This document shows, in pieces, positions 1-5,580 of a DNA stretch of 7,099 nucleotides (positions within the stretch are counted from its first letter, which is position 1; the number at the start of each line of letters is the position of its first letter). The stretch is from Lachnospiraceae bacterium. Lineage in GTDB: Bacteria; Bacillota; Clostridia; Lachnospirales; Lachnospiraceae. A program made the position numbers and the translations under genes. The DNA is taken from contig JAFTXF010000044.1 in assembly GCA_017461685.1 (NCBI GenBank), positions 1 to 7,099 on the forward strand, given 5' to 3'. The notes under the pieces were generated by a model that saw only the letters and a list, made by a program, of their open reading frames with translations, was not told the origin of the DNA and searched no databases.

Positions 1-1560
1 AATCACATTGCAGCGCTCCACTCCGTAATACGCAAAGCATTGCAATGCCTGTTCATCGATTCGTTCCCCGCACACTACAATCGGTATGGCAGGCGGACAC
101 GACACACTTGCACTTGCCAGTACCTGTCCCAGACAATCCCGCACATTCCTTTCCTCAGAATTTGCAAACATTGCTTCTCTCACAGAACATACTCTTTCTG
201 CCTTGGATAAAGTAGGCGCCTTTTCTGTAATCGGTGGCCTTCTTGGTACTGCCCGTAATATCGCCTCCATACTTTCCAATATACTGAACCGCAATTCCGG
301 CGTCAACATCAATACAACAAAATCCTGGTCGGCGAATTCGCCAATCATGTCCGCGATAGCCAAAAACTGAGTCACTATATTCCCTCTCCAGCCATAATCT
401 TTCGTAGCTATGGTGAGTTTTAAAGGCTCATCTCCCACAAGGGTATAGCCTGCATCCTGCAGGCGCTTTTTCATGCCCTCCACGTATGTCGCACACTCAG
501 CCAGTTTTTCCCGGTAGCCTTCGGCCAAATATTGATTGGCCGCATCTAAGGACTGCAAAATCAGGTAAGAGGGACTGGTAGAGGCAAACAGATTCATAGC
601 TCTCTCTACCTGCTTTGCAAATAACTCCGGTGCATTTGGTGCTATATGCAGATACCCTCCGCCGGTCAGTACCGGCAAGGTCTTGTGAGCAGAATCGCAG
701 CACATATCTGCGCCAAGCGCAATCGGGTGTCTGCTTTCCTTTAAAAACTGCAGATATGCACCATGGGCATTGTCCACCAGCAACAACACATCCTGACTGT
801 GACAGACCGCTGCCAGTCCTTCAATATCCGAAATATTGCCCAGATAATCCGGGCTGGTTATGTAAACAGCCACCGGCTTCTGCGGCATATCTGCCAGTCG
901 CTCTGCCAGTTGTTCGTCGGTAATCTTACAGGACATAAGGCTCTCCTGCTCTTTCGGATAAAGCCATTCCACCTCCAGATCCAACAGAGCCACCGCTGAC
1001 AGAAACGCCTGATGGGCATTCCGGCCGGCCAAGATCAGAGGCTTGCATCCCCTTTCCTTGGCGTAAAGCACCGTCAAATACAACATGGCACGTATAGAAA
1101 GAGAGGACCCTTCCGTAGAATATTTGGTTCTGGCAGTCCCAAAAAGTCGAGAGGCATTTTCCTCGCTCTCCTTGATAATACCGGAAGCCTTATACAGTAC
1201 GTCTGCGCCGTCGATTTCCGTAATATCATACTTTTCGATTTCCGGCCACTTATTCTTCCTTTGGCCGGCGCTGCCTGTGGAGCTCGCAGATGCAATATTC
1301 TCAGCACCTTTGCGGCGCCCTGCCCGACCCGCGAACGTAATCTTTCCAGCGCTTTTGCGGCGCCCTGCCCGACCCGCGAATATAATATTTCCAGTGCTTT
1401 TGCGGTGCCCTGCCTGACCTGCGGATGCAATATTCTCAGCGCCCTCGCGGGATTCTGCCTGACCTGTGAAGACACTTTCTCCTTTGTGGCCCGGCATATG
1501 AAAGCGGACCCCCACACTATCTATATATTTTTGTACAAAATCACAAATCGGAGTATTCAT
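1..1560 (-). CDS. Orn/Lys/Arg decarboxylase family protein, PLP-dependent (3' end outside window)
   Basis: The frame is open from an ATG at 1560 to the left edge (520 codons, no stop), so the C-terminus is missing, probably by only a few tens of residues. It belongs to the fold-type I PLP family of short arginine/lysine/ornithine decarboxylases (SpeA/YaaO-like), which remove CO2 from a basic amino acid to give a polyamine or its precursor. Visible landmarks are FHMPGHKG (20-27), YDITEIDG (111-118), the phosphate-site TEGSS (149-153), RNAH (180-183; the His should stack on PLP), VDNAHGA (262-268; Asp263 should bind the pyridine nitrogen) and SAHKT (290-294; Lys293 should form the Schiff base). 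An AAAGG ribosome site lies about 11 nt before the ATG. Compared with Bacillus SpeA, about 60 residues are inserted between PGHKG and the YDITE segment, made of four 15-aa repeats. The substrate cannot be decided from sequence. The gene lies 97 bp after scfB with no clear terminator between them, so co-transcription is possible. The family call is firm. Confidence 0.9.
   Translation of the reverse strand, partial: MNTPICDFVQKYIDSVGVRFHMPGHKGESVFTGQAESREGAENIASAGQAGHRKSTGNIIFAGRAGRRKSAGKITFAGRAGRRKGAENIASASSTGSAGQRKNKWPEIEKYDITEIDGADVLYKASGIIKESEENASRLFGTARTKYSTEGSSLSIRAMLYLTVLYAKERGCKPLILAGRNAHQAFLSAVALLDLEVEWLYPKEQESLMSCKITDEQLAERLADMPQKPVAVYITSPDYLGNISDIEGLAAVCHSQDVLLLVDNAHGAYLQFLKESRHPIALGADMCCDSAHKTLPVLTGGGYLHIAPNAPELFAKQVERAMNLFASTSPSYLILQSLDAANQYLAEGYREKLAECATYVEGMKKRLQDAGYTLVGDEPLKLTIATKDYGWRGNIVTQFLAIADMIGEFADQDFVVLMLTPELRFSILESMEAILRAVPRRPPITEKAPTLSKAERVCSVREAMFANSEERNVRDCLGQVLASASVSCPPAIPIVVCGERIDEQALQCFAYYGVERCNVI
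1288..1467 (-). repeat. Four in-frame 45-bp tandem repeats inside the decarboxylase gene
   Basis: Read on the minus strand, the four units are 1467-1423, 1422-1378, 1377-1333 and 1332-1288. Each encodes 15 residues: TGQAESREGAENIAS, AGQAGHRKSTGNIIF, AGRAGRRKSAGKITF and AGRAGRRKGAENIAS. Units 3 and 4 are identical over their first 24 nt. Units 2 and 3 differ at 7 of 45 bases by my count. Units 1 and 4 share the GAENIAS ending. A ragged fifth echo (STGSAGQRK) follows. The unit length is a multiple of three, so copy-number change would keep the frame. The product is rich in Gly, Ala and Arg/Lys and looks like a flexible basic insert. Confidence 0.9.
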
Positions 1561-1657
1561 TCTTTGCCACACCTTTCCAAAACAAAATGCTGCCGGCACT
1601 GTCAGAGCAGAAATATATTGCGCTCTTTCAGCAGCCTGCAGCACTCACAATCCTATT

Positions 1658-3043
1658 TTATTTTTCCCCGTCTACTGCTTTCAGAGCTTCTAACATAATG
1701 GCGCATTCCATACGCTTACGGAACAGCTCGCAGCCATCCTTGTAAATGCCCTTGATAGAGCCGGTGGCATGATATGCATTGGCAGCACATCCACCGGAGC
1801 AATATAGCTTCGCCCAGCAATCGTGGCACTCCGGACGGGCATATACATTGCAGGAACAGAATTCCTGCTGCATCTCAGTATTGGTAACGCCGTCCCACAC
1901 ATTGCCCAGCTTGAACTTCTCATCGCCCACAAACTGATGGCATGGGTACAAGTCACCCCAAGGAGTCACTGCCATATATTCTGTGCCTGAGCCACAGCCG
2001 CTGACACGCTTGTAAATACAAGGACCGCCCTTCAAATCAATCATATAATGATAGAAAGTAAACGGCTTGCCTGCCTTACGACGCTCAAGCATCAGCTCTG
2101 CCAGCTTCTCATACTGTTCCATAACAATAGCCAAATCTTCTTTTGTCAGGCGGTTCGGATCATCAGCCGCACAAACTACAGGCTCCATGCTAAGCTCTGT
2201 AAAGCCAAGGTCCAGCATTTCTTTAATATCATTGACAAAGTCCGGATTGGCATGGGTGAAAGTACCACGCATATAATAATTTTTATTACCACGGGCTTCT
2301 ACGAACTTCTGGAACTTCGGTACGATTCTCTCCCAGCTGCCGTTTCCGGCATAATCCACACGGTAGCGGTCATGCACTTCCTTACGTCCGTCCAGACTTA
2401 ACACCACGTTGCTCATCTCGCGGTTGGAAAATTCAATCACGTCATCATCAATCAAAATGCCGTTAGTCGTAAGGGTAAAGCGGAAGTTTTTGCCGCACTC
2501 CTTTTCCCTTGAGCGGGCATAAGCTACCAGCTGTTTTACCACATCAAAATTCATAAGCGGCTCGCCGCCGAAAAAGTCTACCTCAAGATTCTTACGCCCT
2601 TTAGAGTTTTCCATCAGGAAATCCAATGCCTGCTTGCCCACTTCATAGCTCATAATGGCACGTTCGCCCTGGTATTTCCCTTGGCTGGCAAAGCAATAAG
2701 CACAATTCAAGTTACAGGTATGTGCCACATGCAAGCAAAGGGCCTTCACCACACCTGCGGTTTTCTGCTTTAAATTATTGGCAATAGGTGCAAAGGTATC
2801 CGGTGAAAATAATTTGCCTGCCTGCTTTAACTCTTCGATGGCCGCAAAACACGCATCGATTTCTGACGGAGTCACGTCTTCCCTGTCTGTGTATTTCTCC
2901 AGAATCTCTGCTTTAATCTGCTCCTGACTCTTGTACTCGTACATTTCAATGATGTCGTAAATCACCTCATCTACTACATGAATAGAGCCGGAACATATGT
3001 CGAGGACGATATTTAAACCTCCCAGTTTGTAACAATGTATCAT
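1658..3043 (-). CDS. scfB: SCIFF peptide maturase, radical SAM/SPASM thioether-forming enzyme
   Basis: This 461-aa protein is the radical SAM enzyme that forms Cys thioether cross-links in the SCIFF peptide encoded just upstream. The N-terminal region (about 1-80) fits the PqqD-like peptide-recognition domain usual in these enzymes. The radical SAM core follows, with CNLNCAYC (Cys110, Cys114, Cys117) to hold the SAM-binding 4Fe-4S cluster and FFGGEP (157-162) in the SAM-binding region. The C-terminal SPASM domain has the cysteines expected for two auxiliary clusters: 342, 350, 368, 396, 398, 406, 409, 415, 419 and 438. Length and motif order match the family, and nothing essential looks missing. 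The start at MIHCYKLGG has an AGGAGA site about 11 nt upstream. The enzyme should be cytosolic and oxygen-sensitive. It follows scfA after 77 bp that hold a strong hairpin, so it is probably expressed by read-through. Pairing with scfA makes the identification near certain. Confidence 0.97.
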   Translation of the reverse strand: MIHCYKLGGLNIVLDICSGSIHVVDEVIYDIIEMYEYKSQEQIKAEILEKYTDREDVTPSEIDACFAAIEELKQAGKLFSPDTFAPIANNLKQKTAGVVKALCLHVAHTCNLNCAYCFASQGKYQGERAIMSYEVGKQALDFLMENSKGRKNLEVDFFGGEPLMNFDVVKQLVAYARSREKECGKNFRFTLTTNGILIDDDVIEFSNREMSNVVLSLDGRKEVHDRYRVDYAGNGSWERIVPKFQKFVEARGNKNYYMRGTFTHANPDFVNDIKEMLDLGFTELSMEPVVCAADDPNRLTKEDLAIVMEQYEKLAELMLERRKAGKPFTFYHYMIDLKGGPCIYKRVSGCGSGTEYMAVTPWGDLYPCHQFVGDEKFKLGNVWDGVTNTEMQQEFCSCNVYARPECHDCWAKLYCSGGCAANAYHATGSIKGIYKDGCELFRKRMECAIMLEALKAVDGEK

Positions 3044-3077
3044 ATTCTAAACTATCTCCTATATTTGTCAAACTCGT

Positions 3078-3105
3078 AAAAAACGCCGCCATACAGGCGG
3101 CGTTT
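3078..3105 (-). terminator. Intrinsic terminator/attenuator between scfA and scfB
   Basis: On the minus strand a perfect 10-bp stem (AAACGCCGCC / GGCGGCGTTT) with a 5-nt loop runs straight into a run of six T (3083-3078). A smaller hairpin, ACATG-TACT-CATGT (3119-3106), precedes it just after the scfA stop. I see no good promoter between the hairpin and the scfB start, so scfB probably depends on incomplete termination. This would make peptide transcripts outnumber maturase transcripts. Confidence 0.85.
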
Positions 3106-3120
3106 ACATGAGTACATGTT

Positions 3121-3267
3121 TTACTTATTTGTGTTCTCGCAAGGCTGATTTGCAACACCACAGCTGGTCTTGCAAGCGGACTGGCAAGAAGTCTGGCATT
3201 CACCGCAACCGCCGTTTTTTGCGCTTTCACAAAGGTTTCTTGTTTCTAATGTTTTAATGCGTTCCAT
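3121..3267 (-). CDS. scfA: SCIFF ranthipeptide precursor (six-cysteine peptide family), 48 aa
   Basis: This 48-codon gene encodes the precursor cross-linked by the adjacent maturase. SCIFF stands for six cysteines in forty-five residues. The peptide opens MERIKTLETRNL, fitting the leader region, and carries the hallmark core GGCGECQTSC then QSACKTSC and NQPC. The six family cysteines are at 21, 24, 28, 32, 36 and 43. Two departures stand out. There is a seventh Cys at residue 13 in the leader. Residue 37 is Gly (codon GGT), where characterised members have the Thr that accepts the thioether from Cys32. The start is set by GGAGG at 3280-3276, 8 nt from the ATG, and a near-consensus promoter lies just upstream. 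SCIFF peptides are widespread in Clostridia and have been proposed as signalling peptides; the role here is unknown. Confidence 0.96.
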   Translation of the reverse strand: MERIKTLETRNLCESAKNGGCGECQTSCQSACKTSCGVANQPCENTNK

Positions 3268-3275
3268 TATGTCAA

Positions 3276-3280
3276 CCTCC
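3276..3280 (-). promoter_or_regulatory. Ribosome binding site of scfA
   Basis: GGAGG lies 8 nt before the ATG at 3267. It is a full-strength site, which fixes the start of this very short gene and suggests high translation. Confidence 0.85.
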
Positions 3281-3297
3281 AAAATATTTCTTTAATT

Positions 3298-3326
3298 ATT
3301 AAACCATAATTTTTTTCATAAGTCAA
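3298..3326 (-). promoter_or_regulatory. Sigma-A-type promoter for scfA
   Basis: On the minus strand TTGACT (3326-3321) is followed by exactly 17 nt and then TTTAAT (3303-3298). Each hexamer matches the housekeeping consensus at 5 of 6 positions. The expected transcription start is near 3291, giving a short leader of about 25 nt. The promoter lies between the upstream cysteine-rich gene and scfA, so scfA has its own transcription start. Confidence 0.8.
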
Positions 3327-3378
3327 TAGGGGAATACTTTTCTCTGCAAACAAAATACTTCTGCACCTGCTGTATCAC

Positions 3379-3783
3379 TTATTTACAGTCACATTCTTCT
3401 GTTCCGGCGATACCGCACTGTACCTCGATCTCTCCGGTCTCTACCTTGGCCCCGAAAGAAATCGGGATTTCAATACAAAGAGCCTGGGTCACTTTAAACA
3501 TACAGTGTGTACGTTCTTCGGTACGGTCACTACTGCTGATAACCATCGGTCTGCCGCAGCAGGTCACCTTGGCTTCACCCGGCACGGCAAAAGGAGTTAC
3601 CTTCACCGGTACACTCACTTTTTCCTTTTGGAAAAACTTAATCCTGCAAGCCTCCTTCGGTTCCTTATCGCCTCTATCGCCCTCTTCCATTGCGCCATAT
3701 GCACAGCCGCAGTCCTCGGCAACCGTCATTTCTTCCGGCATATCGGTGTTTTCAACAACCTCTGAATACATTAATTCATCCAT
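3379..3783 (-). CDS. Cysteine-rich protein of unknown function, 134 aa
   Basis: I do not recognise this protein with confidence. It has 10 cysteines (25, 27, 46, 75, 76, 94, 103, 123, 131, 133) in three clusters: CGC near the N-terminus, CC in the middle and a CDCK C-terminus. Residues 1-44 are strongly acidic. The rest alternates hydrophobic and polar residues as a beta-rich domain would; FKVTQALCIEIPISFGA (96-112) faintly recalls DUF3794-type repeats of clostridial spore/coat proteins, but this is a weak impression. There is no signal peptide or membrane segment. The start is supported by AAAGGA about 8 nt upstream. An 11-bp inverted repeat sits immediately before that site. Downstream lies the scfA promoter, so the gene is probably its own unit. 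A metal-binding or disulfide-linked structural role would be speculation. That it is a real gene is likely from length, ribosome site and composition. Confidence 0.8.
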   Translation of the reverse strand: MDELMYSEVVENTDMPEEMTVAEDCGCAYGAMEEGDRGDKEPKEACRIKFFQKEKVSVPVKVTPFAVPGEAKVTCCGRPMVISSSDRTEERTHCMFKVTQALCIEIPISFGAKVETGEIEVQCGIAGTEECDCK

Positions 3784-3797
3784 TTTCGTTTTCCTTT

Positions 3798-3832
3798 CTG
3801 AATATATTTTAGTTTCTATATAATATATTCAG
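3798..3832. repeat. 11-bp perfect inverted repeat in front of the cysteine-rich gene
   Basis: CTGAATATATT (3798-3808) and AATATATTCAG (3822-3832) are perfect inverted copies separated by 13 nt. The inner arm ends 15 nt before the gene start at 3783. No good T-tract follows on either strand, so it is not a typical terminator. It could be an operator for a dimeric regulator or a stem in the 5' untranslated region. The AT-rich make-up (only two G/C per arm) leaves some room for chance. Confidence 0.55.
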
Positions 3833-3886
3833 CATTGTCGAAAAAGGGAACTATGTGTCTGCAATAAGTCGTGTTGCAGCCCTCAC

Positions 3887-3964
3887 TTATCCTTGTTTTG
3901 CCATGTCGTTCATAAGCTTCTCTGCTTGGTTCTTTTTGGTTTCAATAACTTTGTATTTTTTCAT
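3887..3964 (-). pseudogene. DUF4177-like gene, N-terminal part only (25 codons)
   Basis: ATG at 3964 opens a 25-codon frame beginning MKKYKVIETKK and ending LMNDMAKQG before TAA (3889-3887). The pattern fits the start of small DUF4177-type proteins, where a GWEVxxVT segment should follow. A GGAG site lies 7 nt before the ATG. The codons just after the stop read VRAAT, which fits the expected EVxAxT; removing GGG from an ancestral GGATGGGAAGTG would give exactly GGATAAGTG, so a 3-nt deletion may have made the stop. Beyond that the similarity fades. It follows the lipoprotein gene by 36 bp. It could instead be a functional small peptide. Confidence 0.5.
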
Positions 3965-4000
3965 TTGCTTTCTCCAATCTATGTAAAGTCCATTTACCAA

Positions 4001-4546
4001 TTATACAAATAGTAATATAACTGCAGCAACCACCGCAATTACGCCAACGACACGGTTTGCCCCTAACGCACTGTCAGAAGGCTCTGCATTTTTGTATCGC
4101 CAACCATATCCCAAATACCATGCGGTATATGGAGATGCAATATAAAAAATACCCACAACAGCGATAATAAGGGCCGCTAATACATTTCCTGACTTTACTT
4201 CTTTTGGCGCCTTTTCCAAAAGCACGTCGCTCAAAGTATCACCATCCACATAGCGATTTTCATCATAATCGTCACTCCATCCCCCGTAACCGGAGCCGTC
4301 GGACATATGAAACCAATAGGTGGAGCCATCCGGGTATGTAATATTCACATCATAAGACGACTTGTTTCCTGAAAAATCATATTGATATACATTGGCACCA
4401 TCAGAAATTGTTTGATTTTCTATATTCACTTCATAACTAACGTGATTCTTTTCTACTGTGTAGACCGTACTTGTCGCTCCGCATGCACTCATAAGCAAAG
4501 ACAGCATCACAATCAATATACACACTTGTCTTTTTGTGTCTTTCAT
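4001..4546 (-). CDS. Lipoprotein with two C-terminal membrane segments, 181 aa
   Basis: I choose the ATG at 4546 rather than one at 4603. The longer start gives a cysteine- and arginine-rich N-terminus with no signal, whereas 4546 follows a GAGG site by 6 nt and opens a clear signal peptide. Residues 1-21 form that signal, ending in the lipobox-like MSAC, so Cys22 should be lipidated. Residues 23-115 are a polar, Tyr/Asp/Gly-rich extracytoplasmic segment with YPDGSTYWFHMSDGSG (71-86). Two hydrophobic segments follow (about 121-138 and 165-181), with PYTAWYLGYGWRYKNAEPSD between them. This AEPSD pattern before a final helix resembles the small membrane domain called DUF6199. The start overlaps the end of the DUF4177-like fragment (ATGA), and the gene follows the AIM24 gene, so it is probably co-transcribed. 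Role unknown; an envelope location is well supported. Confidence 0.82.
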   Translation of the reverse strand: MKDTKRQVCILIVMLSLLMSACGATSTVYTVEKNHVSYEVNIENQTISDGANVYQYDFSGNKSSYDVNITYPDGSTYWFHMSDGSGYGGWSDDYDENRYVDGDTLSDVLLEKAPKEVKSGNVLAALIIAVVGIFYIASPYTAWYLGYGWRYKNAEPSDSALGANRVVGVIAVVAAVILLFV

Positions 4547-4668
4547 CCTACACCTCTTTCTCTGACAAACATGAGCAGCAAACACAGCTTGAAGTTTGAC
4601 CATTGTGTAACACTTACCACTTCCCAGCCCTCTTTTGCCATATCATTCATCAGTTGTTCTGCTTTCAA
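4543..4668 (-). pseudogene. DUF4177-like gene, C-terminal part only (5'-truncated)
   Basis: This frame reads KAEQLMNDMAKEG, then WEVVSVTQWSNFKL, then CLLLMFVRERG before TGA (4545-4543). That is the typical second half of a DUF4177-type small protein: GWEVVSVT followed by a hydrophobic strand and a charged end. The first ~10 residues are missing: upstream in frame there is a TAA and then the AIM24 coding end. The only candidate start is TTG at 4668, overlapping the AIM24 stop as TTGA, so expression by translational coupling cannot be excluded. Its end overlaps the lipoprotein start as ATGA. It complements the N-terminal fragment at 3964-3887; over the shared 35 nt the two match at about 27, so they are diverged paralogues rather than a fresh duplication. 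Confidence 0.55.
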
Positions 4669-5342
4669 CCATTACCGGTAGGAATATAAGGCCTGATAGA
4701 CATTGCTACATTGGAGATAGGCATGGTCTGCAGCCACACTTTACCGGGTCCGGTAAGCACCGTATTAAATAGCCCTTCTCCACCTAAAAGTATGTTTTTC
4801 ATACCCGGCACCTGTCTGATATCCATCTGCACGCCGGATGTAAAGCCAGCCACATTACCGGTATCCACCACAATCTGCTGCCCTGCCTGCAGCTCATACT
4901 CTATCAGTTCGCCATCAATCTCCACAAAAGCAATACCGTTTCCGGAAAGGCGCTGCATGATAAAGCCCTCCCCGCCGAACAGTCCGGCTCCCAGTTTCTT
5001 GCTGAAATGGATTGATAATTCCACTCCGGACTGTGCTGCCAGAAAAGCACTTTTCTGTACAATCATTTCCTGTCCCCTACCGATTACTACCGGCTTGATC
5101 TGCCCCGGAAAGCTGGAGCCAAAAGCAATCAGACCATTCCCTTTTGCTGTATAGATATTCTGGAACATGCTTTCACCTGAAAATGCCTTCGAAAACATTC
5201 TGCCGAGTCCGCCTCCACTGGTCGCCATCTGCATATTAGGGCTCATCCAAACCATGGAGCCTCTCTCTGTAATCATCTGTTCTCCGTTCTCCAGCTGACA
5301 TTCTACCACTGGGAACGAACCTCCTTTTAACTCGTAACGCAT
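4665..5342 (-). CDS. AIM24 / TIGR00266 family protein, 225 aa
   Basis: The protein fits the bacterial AIM24 (TIGR00266) family at its usual length. The opening MRYELKGGSFPVVECQLENGEQ leads to the family's Gly-rich stretch GGGLGRMFSKAFSGESMF (43-60). It continues with PGQIKPVV (79-86), LGAGLFGGEGFIMQRLSGNG (117-136) and VVDTGNVAGF (158-167), the repeated Gly-turn pattern of its beta-sandwich fold. There are no membrane segments and no signal peptide. The biochemical role of the bacterial proteins is not established; the mitochondrial relative supports inner-membrane organisation. A GGAGGAGA ribosome site lies just upstream. The gene follows the small membrane protein by 17 bp and leads into the DUF4177-like fragment and the lipoprotein, which suggests an envelope-linked operon. 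The family call is firm and the function unknown. Confidence 0.93.
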   Translation of the reverse strand: MRYELKGGSFPVVECQLENGEQMITERGSMVWMSPNMQMATSGGGLGRMFSKAFSGESMFQNIYTAKGNGLIAFGSSFPGQIKPVVIGRGQEMIVQKSAFLAAQSGVELSIHFSKKLGAGLFGGEGFIMQRLSGNGIAFVEIDGELIEYELQAGQQIVVDTGNVAGFTSGVQMDIRQVPGMKNILLGGEGLFNTVLTGPGKVWLQTMPISNVAMSIRPYIPTGNG

Positions 5343-5359
5343 AGATAATCTCCTCCTTA

Positions 5360-5575
5360 TTAATCACGCAATGCTGCAAACGTAATGATTCCTACAACTA
5401 CAAGAACCGGTAATGCTACTGCGATCAATCCGGATAATACCAATCCCACCAGGAACAAGGGCAGTAATACCACGGATACTACGATCTTAGCAATACTCCA
5501 GGTTGCTTTTATAGAAAAAAGCAATATCTTTCCAAAGACTACAAATAATAATATCGTAAATATAAAGCCTAACAT
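5360..5575 (-). CDS. Small hydrophobic membrane protein, 71 aa
   Basis: Nearly the whole protein is hydrophobic. A first helix covers about residues 1-21 (MLGFIFTILLFVVFGKILLF), then a short segment with Lys and Trp (KATWSIAK), then about 38 hydrophobic residues (31-68) that could form two more helices, one before and one after LSGL. A GTG at 5584 would add three residues. I prefer the ATG at 5575 because GAGGTGA (5587-5581) is well spaced for the ATG and too close to, and overlapping, the GTG. The gene lies 17 bp before the AIM24-family gene, so they are very likely co-transcribed and may act together at the membrane. No recognised family and no catalytic motif. Confidence 0.8.
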   Translation of the reverse strand: MLGFIFTILLFVVFGKILLFSIKATWSIAKIVVSVVLLPLFLVGLVLSGLIAVALPVLVVVGIITFAALRD

Positions 5576-5580
5576 GATCT

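Noticed and set aside
86..923. Plus-strand frames at 86-370, 615-923 and 763-999
   Set aside because: They are shadows of the decarboxylase gene on the opposite strand, without family similarity.
1288..1467. CRISPR-like array
   Set aside because: The units are contiguous with no unique spacers and are read in frame within a coding gene.
1074..1517. Minus-strand frame (147 codons) inside the decarboxylase gene
   Set aside because: It is an alternative frame kept open by the in-frame 45-bp repeats; the decarboxylase frame carries all the family motifs.
1012..1698. Long plus-strand frame (228 codons) with a repeating Cys/Pro pattern
   Set aside because: It is antisense to the decarboxylase; its repeats merely mirror the 45-bp repeats, it has no ribosome site, and the minus strand encodes a well-conserved enzyme.
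2967..3230. Minus-strand frame spanning the scfA-scfB gap
   Set aside because: It overlaps scfA, the terminator hairpin and the scfB start in another frame; it is not a plausible gene.
3358..3378. Possible terminator right after the cysteine-rich gene
   Set aside because: Only a 4-bp ATAC/GTAT pairing with a broken T-run; too weak to call.
3446..3823. Plus-strand frames opposite the cysteine-rich gene
   Set aside because: No ribosome site or family pattern; the minus-strand gene has both a ribosome site and a protein-like composition.
3859..3879. CTGCAA/TTGCAG hairpin as a terminator after the short DUF4177-like fragment
   Set aside because: The stem is only 6 bp and the nearest T-rich run on the minus strand is about 18 nt away.
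4547..4603. Longer start of the lipoprotein gene at 4603
   Set aside because: The extension is Arg/Cys-rich, overlaps the DUF4177-like frame and would bury the signal peptide; the ATG at 4546 has the ribosome site.
4711..5154. Plus-strand frame of 147 codons opposite the AIM24-family gene
   Set aside because: Pro/Ser-rich shadow of a conserved gene with no start signals.
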